64,000 nt of DNA from Kosakonia cowanii JCM 10956 = DSM 18146 (GCF_001975225.1 NZ_CP019445.1:2046001-2110000); one strand, 5' to 3'. Numbered from the stretch's first letter, positions 30,971 through 43,714 are shown. The notes: generated by a model from the sequence alone, not told the origin. A program made the numbers and translations.

Positions 30971-30986
30971 TACCCACTAATGAGTA
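30971..30986. promoter_or_regulatory. NarL/NarP 7-2-7 site of the nirB promoter
   Basis: TACCCAC-TA-ATGAGTA is an inverted pair of NarL heptamers (consensus TACYYMT; one half exact, the other one mismatch). Its centre is 28 bp upstream of the FNR centre, the -69.5 versus -41.5 geometry of E. coli nirB. Confidence 0.88.
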
Positions 30987-31125
30987 TATTGCTGATTTTT
31001 CATGGTTTTTATAAGTATTGGATATCATTCATATTTATATGTTGAGGAATTTCTATACTGAAAGTGATGTTTTTTAGCACGAGGTTAGCTACGACATATC
31101 TGAGGGAGAAAGAGGAGATAATGCG

Positions 31126-32424
31126 ATGTCAGCAACACCACTATGGTTAGTGCAAAATGTGCACTTGCCCGATCGCGAAGGAGTTTGGCAAATCGCCATA
31201 GAGAACGGGCGATTTGGCGAGATTACGCCGATGGGCGACGCCCAGAGCGAGACACTTGATGTGCTTGATGCCGGTGGCGGTTTAGCGCTGCCGCCGTTCG
31301 TCGAACCGCATATTCACCTGGACACCACGCAAACGGCGGGCGATCCCCGCTGGAACGAGTCCGGTACGCTGTTTGAAGGGATTGAGTGTTGGGCAGAACG
31401 TAAAGCGCAGCTCTGCCATCAGGACGTGAAAAAGCGCGCCTGGCAGACGCTGAAATGGCAAATGGCCAACGGCGTACAGCATGTGCGCACCCACGTTGAT
31501 GTTTCCGATCCGCTGTTAACGGCGCTGAAAGCGATGCTGGAGGTAAAAGAGGAGGTTGCGCCGTGGATCGATCTACAAATTGTCGCTTTTCCGCAGGAGG
31601 GGATCCTCTCCTACCCGAACGGCGCTGCGCTGTTAGAAAAAACGCTTCAGCTGGGCGCCGATGTGGTCGGTGCGATTCCGCATTTTGAGCACACGCGTGA
31701 ATATGGCATTGAATCTCTGAATATCGCCTTCGATCTGGCGCGTGAGTATGAGCGCCCGCTGGATATCCACTGCGATGAGATTGACGATGAGCAGTCGCGC
31801 TTTGTCGAAACCGTCGCTGCTCTGGCGCTCGAAATGGAGATGGGTTCGCGCGTCACCGCCAGTCACACCACCGCCATGCACTCCTACAATGGCGCGTATA
31901 CATCCCGTCTTTTCCGCCTGCTGCAACGTTCCGGCATCAATTTCGTGGCCAATCCGCTGGTCAATATTCACCTGCAGGGGCGGTTCGATGACTACCCGAA
32001 ACGGCGGGGCGTTACGCGGGTGAAAGAGTTGATGGCGGCAGGGATGAATGTCTGCTTTGGTCACGATGATGTGTTCGATCCCTGGTATCCGCTCGGCACT
32101 GGCAATATGTTGCAGGTGCTGCATATGGGTCTGCACGTATGTCAGCTGATGGGCTATTCGCAGATTGAACAGGGTCTGCAACTCATTACCCACAACAGCG
32201 CCAAGACGCTGGGATTGAAAGAGTACGGCATTGCGCCAGGCTTGCCTGCCAATATGGTTATTCTGCCTGTTGAAAACGGCTTTGAGGCGGTGCGCTGCCA
32301 GTCCCCGGTACGCTGGTCAATTCGTCACGGACGCATCATTGCCAGCACACAACCGGCGCAGAGTTGGGTGCGGATGGAGCAGGGGTGCGAAGAGGTGCAT
32401 TTTAACCGGATGCAGCAAGCGTAG
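31126..32424 (+). CDS. codA: Cytosine deaminase CodA
   Basis: A 432-residue amidohydrolase-superfamily enzyme (E. coli CodA 427) deaminating cytosine to uracil. Metal ligands: EPHIHLD (His62, His64), [10 protein letters not shown], and [14 protein letters not shown] with the catalytic aspartate; [21 protein letters not shown] is nearly identical to E. coli. AGGAG precedes the ATG. There is no codB permease alongside, so substrate would come from another transporter or from internal turnover. It stands between nirB (divergent) and ppiA, where E. coli has tsgA. Confidence 0.92.
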   Translation: MSATPLWLVQNVHLPDREGVWQIAIENGRFGEITPMGDAQSETLDVLDAGGGLALPPFVEPHIHLDTTQTAGDPRWNESGTLFEGIECWAERKAQLCHQDVKKRAWQTLKWQMANGVQHVRTHVDVSDPLLTALKAMLEVKEEVAPWIDLQIVAFPQEGILSYPNGAALLEKTLQLGADVVGAIPHFEHTREYGIESLNIAFDLAREYERPLDIHCDEIDDEQSRFVETVAALALEMEMGSRVTASHTTAMHSYNGAYTSRLFRLLQRSGINFVANPLVNIHLQGRFDDYPKRRGVTRVKELMAAGMNVCFGHDDVFDPWYPLGTGNMLQVLHMGLHVCQLMGYSQIEQGLQLITHNSAKTLGLKEYGIAPGLPANMVILPVENGFEAVRCQSPVRWSIRHGRIIASTQPAQSWVRMEQGCEEVHFNRMQQA

Positions 32425-32570
32425 CGGCGTGCCAGGCCGTTAAGACGCACGAATTTGGCGGTCTGGCGTTACATCTGTTACCAAATACGTAAAATTAAGT
32501 AAAAGGCTGGCCTGCTGGCTGACTGCTCTTTAGAATCAAGCCACTCGCTTTCGTTACTGCACTTCGTTAA

Positions 32571-33152
<582 letters not shown>

Positions 33153-33162
33153 GTTTCCCTCC

Positions 33163-33186
33163 ACACGGGCTTTGCGGCCCGTGTTT
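33163..33186 (+). terminator. ppiA terminator
   Basis: ACACGGGC-TTTGCG-GCCCGTGT, perfect 8-bp stem, followed by a short T run, 11 bases after the ppiA stop. Confidence 0.88.
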
Positions 33187-33219
33187 TACCGCTTCCCTGC
33201 GTAACCCGGAATTACTGCT

Positions 33220-33260
33220 TATAATTTTTTGGGCATGTACATCATTTGGGTATGTATATC
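33220..33260 (+). promoter_or_regulatory. Candidate yhfG-fic promoter with tandem 13-mer
   Basis: TATAAT at 33220-33225 is a good -10; the -35 is weak (CTGCGT, about 17 bp upstream). Just downstream are two direct repeats 17 bp apart, GGGCATGTACATC (33231-33243) and GGGTATGTATATC (33248-33260), matching at 11 of 13 positions. They would cover the start site, an operator-like position. Confidence 0.45.
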
Positions 33261-33278
33261 GCTTAACTGGGAGGCGCT

Positions 33279-33449
33279 ATGCCGAAAAAACTCACCGACA
33301 GGCAAAAATCCCGACTCTGGGAGCAGCAGCGCAACATCAATTTTCAGGCCAGCCGTCGGCTGGAGGGCGTTGATAGCGAGCTTGTTACGCTGAATGCGGA
33401 AGAGGCTACTTTACGTCTTGAAGAGCTGCGGAGGCAAAATGAGCGATAA
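33279..33449 (+). CDS. yhfG: FicA-type antitoxin YhfG
   Basis: A 56-residue helical protein ([19 protein letters not shown]...). It contains SRRLEG at residues 25-30, a match to the inhibitory motif [S/T]-x3-E-[G/N] of class I Fic antitoxins, whose glutamate blocks the gamma-phosphate site of ATP in the Fic pocket. GGGAGG precedes the ATG. The last 11 bases overlap fic, as expected for a class I antitoxin/Fic pair with coupled translation. Confidence 0.85.
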   Translation: MPKKLTDRQKSRLWEQQRNINFQASRRLEGVDSELVTLNAEEATLRLEELRRQNER

Positions 33450-34041
33450 ATTCGGCGACGGGCGCGACCCGTATCTTTTCCCGGGCCTGAAAGTGATGCG
33501 CAATCGCCTCGGCATTCGCAATGCTAAGGGGCTGGAGAAGGAGGCGTATCAGTTTACCGCGCTGCGTGCTGCAACCCTGGAACTGGGGCCGATTGCCCGC
33601 GGGCTGCCGCATCTTTGCGCCATTCATCGGCACCTCTACCAGGATGTGTTCGACTGGGCCGGGCAGATCCGCGAAGTCGATATCTACGAGGGCGATACCC
33701 GCTTTTGCCACTTCGAGTATATCGAGAAAGAGGGCAATGCCCTGATGCAGCAGCTTGAGGATGAGGAGTGGCTCGTCGGGCTTGAAAAAGAGGCGTTCAT
33801 CGCATGCCTTGCGCATTACTACTGCGAAATCAACGTCCTGCACCCGTTCCGCCTGGGTAATGGCATTGCGCAGCGCATCTTCTTCGAACAGCTGGCGCTG
33901 CACGCGGGCTTCTCGCTCGACTGGCGCGATATCGATCCCGACGACTGGCGCAACGCTAACCAGGCCGGTGCGATGGGCGATCTTGAACCGTTAACTGTAA
34001 TCTTCAGCCAGGTGGTTAGCGAGGCGCACGAGAGCGAGTAA
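33439..34041 (+). CDS. fic: Fic-domain protein Fic
   Basis: A 200-residue Fic-fold protein (E. coli 200). The Fic loop reads [12 protein letters not shown] (residues 135-146): the catalytic histidine is present, but against the canonical HPFx[D/E]GNGRxxR the acidic residue is Leu and the first arginine is Ile. Canonical Fic enzymes AMPylate target proteins using ATP; with these substitutions activity could be weak or altered, though the E. coli protein is similarly non-canonical as I recall. Gly55 is the residue changed in the classical fic-1 allele. Start at 33439 overlaps yhfG; an upstream in-frame reading to 33394 lies in yhfG. Confidence 0.87.
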   Translation: MSDKFGDGRDPYLFPGLKVMRNRLGIRNAKGLEKEAYQFTALRAATLELGPIARGLPHLCAIHRHLYQDVFDWAGQIREVDIYEGDTRFCHFEYIEKEGNALMQQLEDEEWLVGLEKEAFIACLAHYYCEINVLHPFRLGNGIAQRIFFEQLALHAGFSLDWRDIDPDDWRNANQAGAMGDLEPLTVIFSQVVSEAHESE

Positions 34042-34045
34042 AACG

Positions 34046-34075
34046 AAGGTCTTGCTCCAGTCAGAGCAAGACCTT
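34046..34075. terminator. Terminator between fic and the HigA-like gene
   Basis: AAGGTCTTGCTC (34046-34057) and GAGCAAGACCTT (34064-34075) form a perfect 12-bp stem with a 6-base loop. On the minus strand it is followed by CGTTTT. The antitoxin stop codon (34061-34063) is in the loop, so one arm codes for the protein's last residues. Confidence 0.82.
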
Positions 34076-34384
34076 AAGCCCATGTTTCTGCACTACAGAA
34101 AGTAACTTGAGGGAGACGCCACTTGGCCGCTTCATACCGTTTTCCCACTTTTGTATCGTTGAAACGCTGGTGTTGAGATAGCGGGCAAAGACCGACTGAC
34201 TAACGTTGAATCGCTCGCGTAGCCCTTTGATCTCCTCAGGTTTAAGAGCATCAACGGGGCTCAGGCAACGCTCATCAAAGTTACGCATTGTTTCCTGAGT
34301 CATGGCCCCGGCATCAAATAACCCCTTTGCCGCGCTATGGATTGCCTCATAAGCGAGGCTTTTACTTTTTCGTGTCGTTGTCAT
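34061..34384 (-). CDS. HigA-like antitoxin, XRE-family HTH
   Basis: A 107-residue protein with a helix-turn-helix domain in its second half (residues about 52-100: EIKGLRERFNVSQSVFARYLNTSVSTIQKWENG). Gene order (toxin first, antitoxin second, overlapping by 23 bases) is that of HigBA-type systems. The antitoxin normally binds the toxin through one domain and autoregulates through the HTH. The ATG at 34384 is preferred over an in-frame TTG at 34396. Confidence 0.85.
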   Translation of the reverse strand: MTTTRKSKSLAYEAIHSAAKGLFDAGAMTQETMRNFDERCLSPVDALKPEEIKGLRERFNVSQSVFARYLNTSVSTIQKWENGMKRPSGVSLKLLSVVQKHGLKVLL

Positions 34385-34739
34385 GAGTAATCTCAACCAA
34401 CTCTCTGTTATTGATTAGCACCAAAAGGACGCTTTCGGAAAGGCCAGCGTAATGTTTTGCCAGCTCACGAAACGCGGCTAACTCACCGTCATCGATATTT
34501 GCCATATCCTGCTTTGCATAGATGAAGGTGTAAAACGCATGTGCGCCGCCTTTTGTCAGGATAATGGCACGATCGCGGTTCTGATTTAGCCGTTTCTTGT
34601 AGACCCCTGCGCCTAAATTATCCGCCTTGCCCTGCATCAACTCATCGATTGCCTGACGTAATTCGCTGTCGCGGATGCCAAATTTTTTGGCCGCTTTGGC
34701 AAACCATTTGGTTTTAAAAATCCGTTTAAAAGATACCAT
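34362..34739 (-). CDS. RelE/HigB-like toxin
   Basis: About 125 residues (MVSFKRIFKTKWFAKAAKKFGI...), a basic RelE/HigB-superfamily protein with the family core GVYKKRLN...AIILTKGGAHAFYTFIYAKQD. Such toxins cleave mRNA on the ribosome. Candidate ATGs are at 34748 and 34739; the shorter is chosen because family members start near it, but neither has an ideal ribosome binding site. Not part of the E. coli K-12 fic-pabA gap, so an accessory insertion. Confidence 0.83.
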   Translation of the reverse strand: MVSFKRIFKTKWFAKAAKKFGIRDSELRQAIDELMQGKADNLGAGVYKKRLNQNRDRAIILTKGGAHAFYTFIYAKQDMANIDDGELAAFRELAKHYAGLSESVLLVLINNRELVEITHDNDTKK

Positions 34740-34890
34740 TACTTCCATCCACAATGTAGCACTTGGTGCAATAGTAATCCTTCATGTGTGGAAAGAAAGA
34801 TTTCCGTAAATCCATTTTTTATCTTTGCGAAGTGCCGTATAGTTTCGCGCAAACTGCATGAAACGCGGCACATCCATTGGTTGAATTGAC

Positions 34891-35454
34891 ATGATCCTGC
34901 TTATCGACAATTACGACTCCTTCACCTGGAACCTCTACCAATATTTTTGTGAGCTGGGCGCACACGTGGAGGTGAGGCGTAACGATGAGCTGACGCTGGC
35001 GGATATTGAGATGTTAGCGCCGCAGAAAATGGTTATTTCGCCAGGCCCTTGCACGCCGGATGAGTCCGGCATTTCGCTTGACGTTATTGCGCACTATGCG
35101 GGTAAACTGCCGATCCTCGGCGTTTGCCTCGGCCATCAGGCGATTGCCCAGGTGTTTGGTGCCACCATTGTGCGCGCGGCGAAAGTGATGCACGGCAAAA
35201 CCTCCCCCATTACTCACTCCAGCAGCGGTGTGTTTAGCGGCTTAAATAATCCGTTAACCGTTACCCGCTATCACTCTTTGGTCATCGATCCGCCTACCTT
35301 ACCTGACTGCTTCGAGGTCACTGCCTGGAGTGAAAGCGGCGAGATCATGGGCATTCGCCATAAGGTGTGGGATCTGGAAGGCGTGCAGTTCCACCCGGAA
35401 AGTATTCTGAGCGAGCAGGGCCATCAATTGCTGGAAAACTTCCTTTCGCGGTGA
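34891..35454 (+). CDS. pabA: Aminodeoxychorismate synthase, glutamine amidotransferase subunit
   Basis: A 187-residue class I glutamine amidotransferase (E. coli 187). The nucleophile is Cys79 in [10 protein letters not shown], with the His-x-Glu pair in VQFHPESIL. It supplies ammonia to PabB for p-aminobenzoate and folate synthesis. Followed by argD as in E. coli. Confidence 0.95.
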   Translation: MILLIDNYDSFTWNLYQYFCELGAHVEVRRNDELTLADIEMLAPQKMVISPGPCTPDESGISLDVIAHYAGKLPILGVCLGHQAIAQVFGATIVRAAKVMHGKTSPITHSSSGVFSGLNNPLTVTRYHSLVIDPPTLPDCFEVTAWSESGEIMGIRHKVWDLEGVQFHPESILSEQGHQLLENFLSR

Positions 35455-35472
35455 TTTGTGGTTGCCATCTAG

Positions 35473-35507
35473 TGATTTTTTATGCATATTTCGTGATTAT
35501 ATTTTCA
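35473..35507. promoter_or_regulatory. Tandem ARG boxes upstream of argD
   Basis: TGATTTTTTATGCA (35473-35486) and TGATTATATTTTCA (35494-35507) each match TGAAT-N4-ATTCA with two mismatches. Their centres are 21 bp apart, the spacing at which an ArgR hexamer covers paired boxes. They lie 35-70 bp upstream of argD. Confidence 0.75.
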
Positions 35508-35517
35508 CTATGAATGA

Positions 35518-38830
<3,313 letters not shown>

Positions 38831-38833
38831 GGG

Positions 38834-38868
38834 AAAACAAAAACGGCGCACCGCATAAGCGATGCGCC
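38834..38868 (-). terminator. crp terminator inside the yhfK leader
   Basis: On the minus strand GGCGCATCGC-TTAT-GCGGTGCGCC (one mismatch) is followed by GTTTTTGTTTT. The T run ends only a few bases before the yhfK ATG, so yhfK is expressed only by readthrough or a promoter inside crp. Confidence 0.85.
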
Positions 38869-38878
38869 ATTTTGCAGA

Positions 38879-39511
38879 TTAACGCGTACCGTAGACGACG
38901 ATAGTTTTACCGTGGGCAGAGATCAGGTTTTGATCTTCGAGCATTTTCAGAATGCGGCCAACCGTTTCGCGGGAGCAACCGACGATCTGACCGATCTCCT
39001 GACGGGTAATTTTAATTTGCATACCGTCCGGGTGGGTCATCGCGTCCGGCTGTTTCGCCAGGTTCAGCAGAGTCTGAGCAATACGGCCGGTCACGTCGAG
39101 GAACGCCAGGTTGCCGACTTTCTCCGAGGTCACCTGCAGGCGGCGCGCCATCTGCGAGGAGAGGCGCATCAGAATATCCGGATTCACCTGGATAAGCTGA
39201 CGGAATTTTTTGTAGGAGATCTCCGCCACTTCACAGGCGGTCTTGGCGCGAACCCAGGCGCTACGCTCCTGACCTTCTTCAAACAGGCCCAGTTCACCAA
39301 TAAAATCGCCCTGGTTGAGGTAAGAGAGGATCATCTCTTTACCCTCTTCATCCTTGATGAGCACTGCCACTGAGCCTTTAACGATGTAATACAGCGTTTC
39401 CGCTTTTTCACCCTGGTGAATCAGCGTGCTCTTCGACGGGTACTTATGAATATGGCAATGAGACAAGAACCATTCGAGAGTCGGGTCTGTTTGCGGTTTG
39501 CCAAGCACCAT
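38879..39511 (-). CDS. crp: cAMP receptor protein CRP
   Basis: A 210-residue regulator almost identical to E. coli CRP. The cyclic-nucleotide domain (residues 1-130) has GELGLFEE and the cAMP contacts [14 protein letters not shown]; the C-terminal HTH is [24 protein letters not shown]. It controls catabolite-sensitive genes, including pckA in this window. Divergent from yhfA across a 309-bp gap that should hold both promoters; by eye I did not find a clear CRP site in it. Confidence 0.98.
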   Translation of the reverse strand: MVLGKPQTDPTLEWFLSHCHIHKYPSKSTLIHQGEKAETLYYIVKGSVAVLIKDEEGKEMILSYLNQGDFIGELGLFEEGQERSAWVRAKTACEVAEISYKKFRQLIQVNPDILMRLSSQMARRLQVTSEKVGNLAFLDVTGRIAQTLLNLAKQPDAMTHPDGMQIKITRQEIGQIVGCSRETVGRILKMLEDQNLISAHGKTIVVYGTR

Positions 39512-39820
39512 GCGCGATTATCCTCTGTTATAAGCTGGCTCCAGAAACGGCGTGAATCATTCAGCTTCTGGGGTTGCAATCAAAGCTTCCCAAATCCCGG
39601 GAAGTGGACCGTCAGCGACATCTGCGGTCTCTAATGTATGATATCCCTTGCGTACATTCGTAACGTCAATGTTTCTCTGTAGCATGTAGACTGTTTTAGC
39701 ATAGCTTTTGGCGCCTGTCTCCTGGTGTCTCGCTTCAGCATGACGCAGGTCGCCTTCCGTTGCGCGTTTTGTTATGTACGCGTAATCTGTGAAAAAATTT
39801 GCCATACCGGAGTGATGAAC

Positions 39821-40225
39821 ATGCAGGCACGAGTGAAATGGGTTGAAGGGTTAACGTTCCTTGGTGAGTCCGCTTCCGGCCACCAAATCCTGATGGATGG
39901 CAACTCCGGGGACAAAGCTCCCAGCCCGATGGAGATGGTCTTAATGGCCGCCGGTGGGTGCAGCGCCATCGACGTGGTGTCGATCCTGCAAAAAGGGCGT
40001 CATGACGTGACCGACTGCGAAGTGAAGCTGACCTCCGAGCGCCGGGAAGAAGCGCCGCGCTACTTTACCCATATCAACCTGCACTTCATCGTTACTGGCA
40101 AAGCACTGAAAGACGCTGCCGTCTCCCGCGCGGTCGATCTCTCGGCTGAGAAGTACTGCTCCGTGGCGCTGATGCTGGAAAAAGCGGTCAAGATTACCCA
40201 CTCCTTCGAGGTGATCGAGGCCTGA
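39821..40225 (+). CDS. yhfA: OsmC-family protein YhfA
   Basis: A 134-residue OsmC/Ohr-like protein with the two family cysteines in GGCSAIDV and EKYCSVALML. OsmC proteins can act as thiol peroxidases, but the function of YhfA is unproven. GGAG precedes the ATG at 39821; longer readings run into the crp promoter region. Confidence 0.93.
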   Translation: MQARVKWVEGLTFLGESASGHQILMDGNSGDKAPSPMEMVLMAAGGCSAIDVVSILQKGRHDVTDCEVKLTSERREEAPRYFTHINLHFIVTGKALKDAAVSRAVDLSAEKYCSVALMLEKAVKITHSFEVIEA

Positions 40226-40233
40226 TTAGCCCG

Positions 40234-40260
40234 CCCGGCGGCGCTTTCCGCCGGGTTATT
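40234..40260. terminator. Terminator between yhfA and prkB
   Basis: CCCGGCGG and CCGCCGGG form a perfect 8-bp stem with a 6-base loop and TTATTT downstream. It overlaps the prkB stop on minus. Confidence 0.82.
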
Positions 40261-41125
40261 TAATCTTTTTGCCTTCCATCAGCCGCTGCACCAGCGGCGT
40301 CATAATCAGCTCCATCGCCAGCCCCATTTTGCCGCCCGGCACCACCAGCGTATCCATATGTGAGATAAACGATCCCTGCAACATTGCCAGCAGCCACGGA
40401 TAATCGATCCCCTCCAGATTGCGGAAGTGAATGACCACAAAGCTCTCATCCAGAGAAGGAATGCCTTTGGCGGCGAAGGGGTTTGAGGTATCGACAGTGG
40501 GAACGCGCTGGAAGTTGAGATGGGTGCGGGAAAACTGCGGCGTGATGTAGTTGATGTAATCTTCCATTGAGCGCACCACCGAATCCATCACCGCTTCCCG
40601 GGAGTGGCCGCGCTCGCTGGTGTCGCGGATCATCTTCTGGATCCACTCCAGGTTAACGATAGGCACCACGCCCACCAGCAGATCAACGTGGCGCGCCACA
40701 TCATGCTGCGGCGTCACCACTCCGCCGTGCAGCCCTTCGTAGAACAACACATCGGTTGGTTCCGGCAGTGGTTGCCAGGGGGTAAAAGTTCCTGGCACCT
40801 GATTCCACGGCACGGCTTCATCATAGGTGTGGAGATATTTGCGCGCCTGGCCCTGGCCGCTCTGGCCATACTCGCTGAAGGTCTGCTCCAGCAGGCCGAA
40901 ATCGTTCGCTTCCGGGCCAAAGTAGCTGATATGCCGCCCGAGATCGCGGGCTTTGCGGATCGCCATATCCATTTCCGGACGGGTATAACGATGGAAGCTG
41001 TCGCCTTCCACCTCCGCCGCATGCATGTTGAGCTGGGCGAAAATCTTACGGAAGGCGAGGCTGGTGGTGGTGGTTCCCGCGCCGCTGGAGCCAGTGACGG
41101 CGATGACCGGATGTTTGGCGGACAT
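40256..41125 (-). CDS. prkB: Phosphoribulokinase-like protein PrkB
   Basis: A 289-residue P-loop kinase (E. coli 289) with GSSGAGTTTTSLAF, matching phosphoribulokinase/uridine kinase folds. The organism shows no Calvin cycle genes here; the substrate of enterobacterial PrkB is unknown. First in line after yheU on the minus strand, in the yheT-yheU-prkB group. Confidence 0.93.
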   Translation of the reverse strand: MSAKHPVIAVTGSSGAGTTTTSLAFRKIFAQLNMHAAEVEGDSFHRYTRPEMDMAIRKARDLGRHISYFGPEANDFGLLEQTFSEYGQSGQGQARKYLHTYDEAVPWNQVPGTFTPWQPLPEPTDVLFYEGLHGGVVTPQHDVARHVDLLVGVVPIVNLEWIQKMIRDTSERGHSREAVMDSVVRSMEDYINYITPQFSRTHLNFQRVPTVDTSNPFAAKGIPSLDESFVVIHFRNLEGIDYPWLLAMLQGSFISHMDTLVVPGGKMGLAMELIMTPLVQRLMEGKKIK

Positions 41126-41179
41126 AGCAACTCCCTGAAGAAAAGCTGTTGTTCAGTATCAAAGCCGCCCGGCGTCCGG

Positions 41180-41398
41180 TTATTCGTGGAACTGTCCGCG
41201 CGGCATAATATTCACCGTTTCGTGCAGTTCTGACCATACCAGAACGGCCTCGCCGCGCTGCAATTGCCGTTTTACGTCGGCGACCTTTTGTTCAAGCGAA
41301 CGCTCATGTTCACCATAATCGGTGCCTTCGCGCAAGACAAAGCTCTCAATCAGATTGTCGAGCGTGTCGGCGTCGAGTTCTTGCCACGGAATAATCAT
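41180..41398 (-). CDS. yheU: Small conserved protein YheU (UPF0270)
   Basis: A 72-residue protein beginning [29 protein letters not shown], the UPF0270 family. No known function. Its ATG overlaps the yheT stop by 4 bases (ATGA). Confidence 0.93.
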   Translation of the reverse strand: MIIPWQELDADTLDNLIESFVLREGTDYGEHERSLEQKVADVKRQLQRGEAVLVWSELHETVNIMPRGQFHE

Positions 41399-42414
41399 GA
41401 TGCTCCCAGATAAGCGGATAACCAGTCCGGAATGCGCGTTTCAAGCCACATCTCCGGGCGACGCAGCGTGCCGCCGACAAAGCCGACGTGCCCGCCATGT
41501 TCCGTCAGTTGATACTCAATATTAGCGGGTAATTGCGCAAGATCGGGGATGACGTGATGATCCATAAACGGATCATCCTTGGCGTGAATGATAAGCGTCG
41601 GTTTACGAATCTGCGGCAGCAGCGGCATAGCGCTACAGCGGCGATAGTAATCAAGTGCATCGTCGAAGCCGTGGATTTTCGAGGTGATCACATCATCGAA
41701 ATCGCGAATGCGCCGCATTTTACGCAGCACTTCCATGGTTGTTGGCAGCGAGCCGGGATAGGCGCGCAGTTTCCGCGCGGCATTGGCCTTCAGCAGGTTG
41801 AGCAAATAACGCTGATAAACGCGCGTGAAGCCCTTATCCATATGATAACTGCACGCTTCCAGCACCAGCGGGGCCGAGACAATCACCGCCGCATCGAGGG
41901 GCAGAACGTCATCCGCTTTCGCCAGCAGGCAGCCGAGCATATTCCCGCCCAGCGAATATCCCACCGCCGCGGTCGGCGCCTCGCCAAGCTCCTGACGCAG
42001 CCAGGTGAGAAACCAGGTGCCGTCCTCTGTTTCGCCGGAGTGATAGATGCGGTTCAGGCGATTCGGGATCCCACTACAGCCGCGAAAATGCATCACTACG
42101 CCCAGCCAGCCGCGCTGTTTCGCCGCATTGATCAGGCCGTGCGCATAGGGGCTGTGCAGGCTGCCCTCCAGGCCATGAAACACCACCAGCCGCGGTTTAT
42201 GCCGCGCCTGATTCGGCTCTTCGCTCCACGCGAGATCGACAAAATCCCCGTCCGGCAGTTCAAGGCGCTGCCACCAGGGTTCAAACGCGACGCGACGGCG
42301 TATAAGACGCGGCAGCATGGTCTGAAGATGTGGGTTGCTTGCGCCACGCATCGGTTGGAAGGTGGAGGCAACGCGTTGATCTGCATCGAGAAGTGCAGGT
42401 GTAATTTCTGCCAT
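41395..42414 (-). CDS. yheT: Alpha/beta hydrolase YheT
   Basis: A 339-residue alpha/beta hydrolase. The nucleophile elbow is [10 protein letters not shown], with HGLEGS as oxyanion segment and HGGHVGF carrying the catalytic histidine. Substrate unknown. In E. coli it directly neighbours yheS; here a 5.6-kb accessory block separates the two. Confidence 0.92.
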   Translation of the reverse strand: MAEITPALLDADQRVASTFQPMRGASNPHLQTMLPRLIRRRVAFEPWWQRLELPDGDFVDLAWSEEPNQARHKPRLVVFHGLEGSLHSPYAHGLINAAKQRGWLGVVMHFRGCSGIPNRLNRIYHSGETEDGTWFLTWLRQELGEAPTAAVGYSLGGNMLGCLLAKADDVLPLDAAVIVSAPLVLEACSYHMDKGFTRVYQRYLLNLLKANAARKLRAYPGSLPTTMEVLRKMRRIRDFDDVITSKIHGFDDALDYYRRCSAMPLLPQIRKPTLIIHAKDDPFMDHHVIPDLAQLPANIEYQLTEHGGHVGFVGGTLRRPEMWLETRIPDWLSAYLGAS

Positions 42415-42587
42415 TTCATCAAAATAGGTAGGTAAATAGGCGGTTATTATACTTGCTAATAATTGGCCTGTTTAATACTTTGCTGCTGTTGTACCGTATT
42501 GACCCACTAAGGCAGCGGCAAAAAGACGTATTACAACCCACGCTGACACTGCGCCTGCCTGCAATTTCACCTTCAAGGACACTTATT

Positions 42588-43700
42588 ATGACGGACATTA
42601 CTTCGTCTGGCCTGACGGCAGCGCAGCCATTAAATGATTTGCCGCAGACGGATAATTTAACCCCCGAGCAGCAGACGCAAATCCAGGCGATTGTTAAAGA
42701 GATCGATATTTACGATCCGGCCTATTCGCTCGGTTTCGGTGCGAAAACCATGCAAACGATGTCGCAATTCTCTGATTCCCTCATGCAGCAAGTGCGGGCA
42801 AAAGATGCGGGCGTCATCGGTGCGCAACTTACCGATCTCCTGCAAAAAATTAAGCAGGTTGATATTAGCGCCTTTGAGCAAAAGCCGGGTTTTCTGGCCT
42901 CGCTACCCTTCGTGGGATCGATCTTTAACCGCATTGAGCGCACCATGCTGGAGTACAAAACGCTTTCAGCTCAGGTGGAAGATATTACGGATAAGCTGAA
43001 TAACGCGATGGTCGACCTGCTGCGTAATATCTCGACGCTGCAGATCCTGTTTGAGCGCAACCGCGATGTTTTCCAGCAAATTACCCTGCACGTTATCGCC
43101 GGTAAGCAACGACTGGAGCAGATAAAACAGGAAGAGCTGCCCGCTCTGCAAGCGCAGGCCGCGTCCGATCCGATGATTGCCCAGCGCGTGCGTGACCTGC
43201 TCGACGGTATTTCGCGTTTTGAGCGTCGTCTGCATGATTTGATGCTGTCGCGCACCATTGCTATGCAGAGCGCGCCGCAAATCCGCCTGATGCAGAGCAA
43301 CAGCCAGTCGCTGGCGGAAAAGATCCAGAGCAGCATTCTCTCCACCATTCCGGTGTGGAAAAACCAGATTGCCTTATCGCTCTCTTTGCAGACCCAGCGC
43401 CAGGCAGCGAAGCTGCAAAAAGAGGTTGCTGATACCACTAATGACCTGCTGCGCCGCAACGCCGAGATGCTGCAGACCGGTACAATTGAGACCGCCCGCG
43501 AAGTCGAGCGCTCAGTGGTGGATATCGAGACGCTGCGCGATGTGCAGTCACGCCTGCTTAACACCATTGAAGAGTCCGTGAAGATCGCGACCGATGCACG
43601 CCAGCGCCGTCAGGAAGTGGAAAAAGAGCTGGGCACGATGGAAACCGATCTGCGCATGCGCCTTGCTGCCATCGCCAGCGGTAATCAGGCACAGGCCTGA
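42588..43700 (+). CDS. telA: TelA/toxic anion resistance family protein
   Basis: A 370-residue, largely helical protein of the TelA (PF05816-type) family, with the characteristic segment IQAIVKEIDIYDPAYSLGFGAKTMQTMSQFSDSLM and long coiled coils. TelA proteins were named for tellurite resistance on plasmids, but their biochemical role is unknown, and no ter genes lie here. AAGGA precedes the ATG at 42588; an in-frame reading to 42453 lacks similarity. The next gene follows after 14 bp, so the two form an operon. Confidence 0.86.
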   Translation: MTDITSSGLTAAQPLNDLPQTDNLTPEQQTQIQAIVKEIDIYDPAYSLGFGAKTMQTMSQFSDSLMQQVRAKDAGVIGAQLTDLLQKIKQVDISAFEQKPGFLASLPFVGSIFNRIERTMLEYKTLSAQVEDITDKLNNAMVDLLRNISTLQILFERNRDVFQQITLHVIAGKQRLEQIKQEELPALQAQAASDPMIAQRVRDLLDGISRFERRLHDLMLSRTIAMQSAPQIRLMQSNSQSLAEKIQSSILSTIPVWKNQIALSLSLQTQRQAAKLQKEVADTTNDLLRRNAEMLQTGTIETAREVERSVVDIETLRDVQSRLLNTIEESVKIATDARQRRQEVEKELGTMETDLRMRLAAIASGNQAQA

Positions 43701-43714
43701 GTCAGGAAAAGAGA

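Noticed and set aside
39512..39820. A CRP autoregulatory site in the crp-yhfA gap
   Set aside because: E. coli crp is autoregulated, but no segment here showed both TGTGA and TCACA halves at correct spacing by eye.
42453..42587. A longer telA reading beginning at 42453
   Set aside because: The extra 45 residues have no similarity; the ATG at 42588 has a ribosome binding site and the TelA N terminus.
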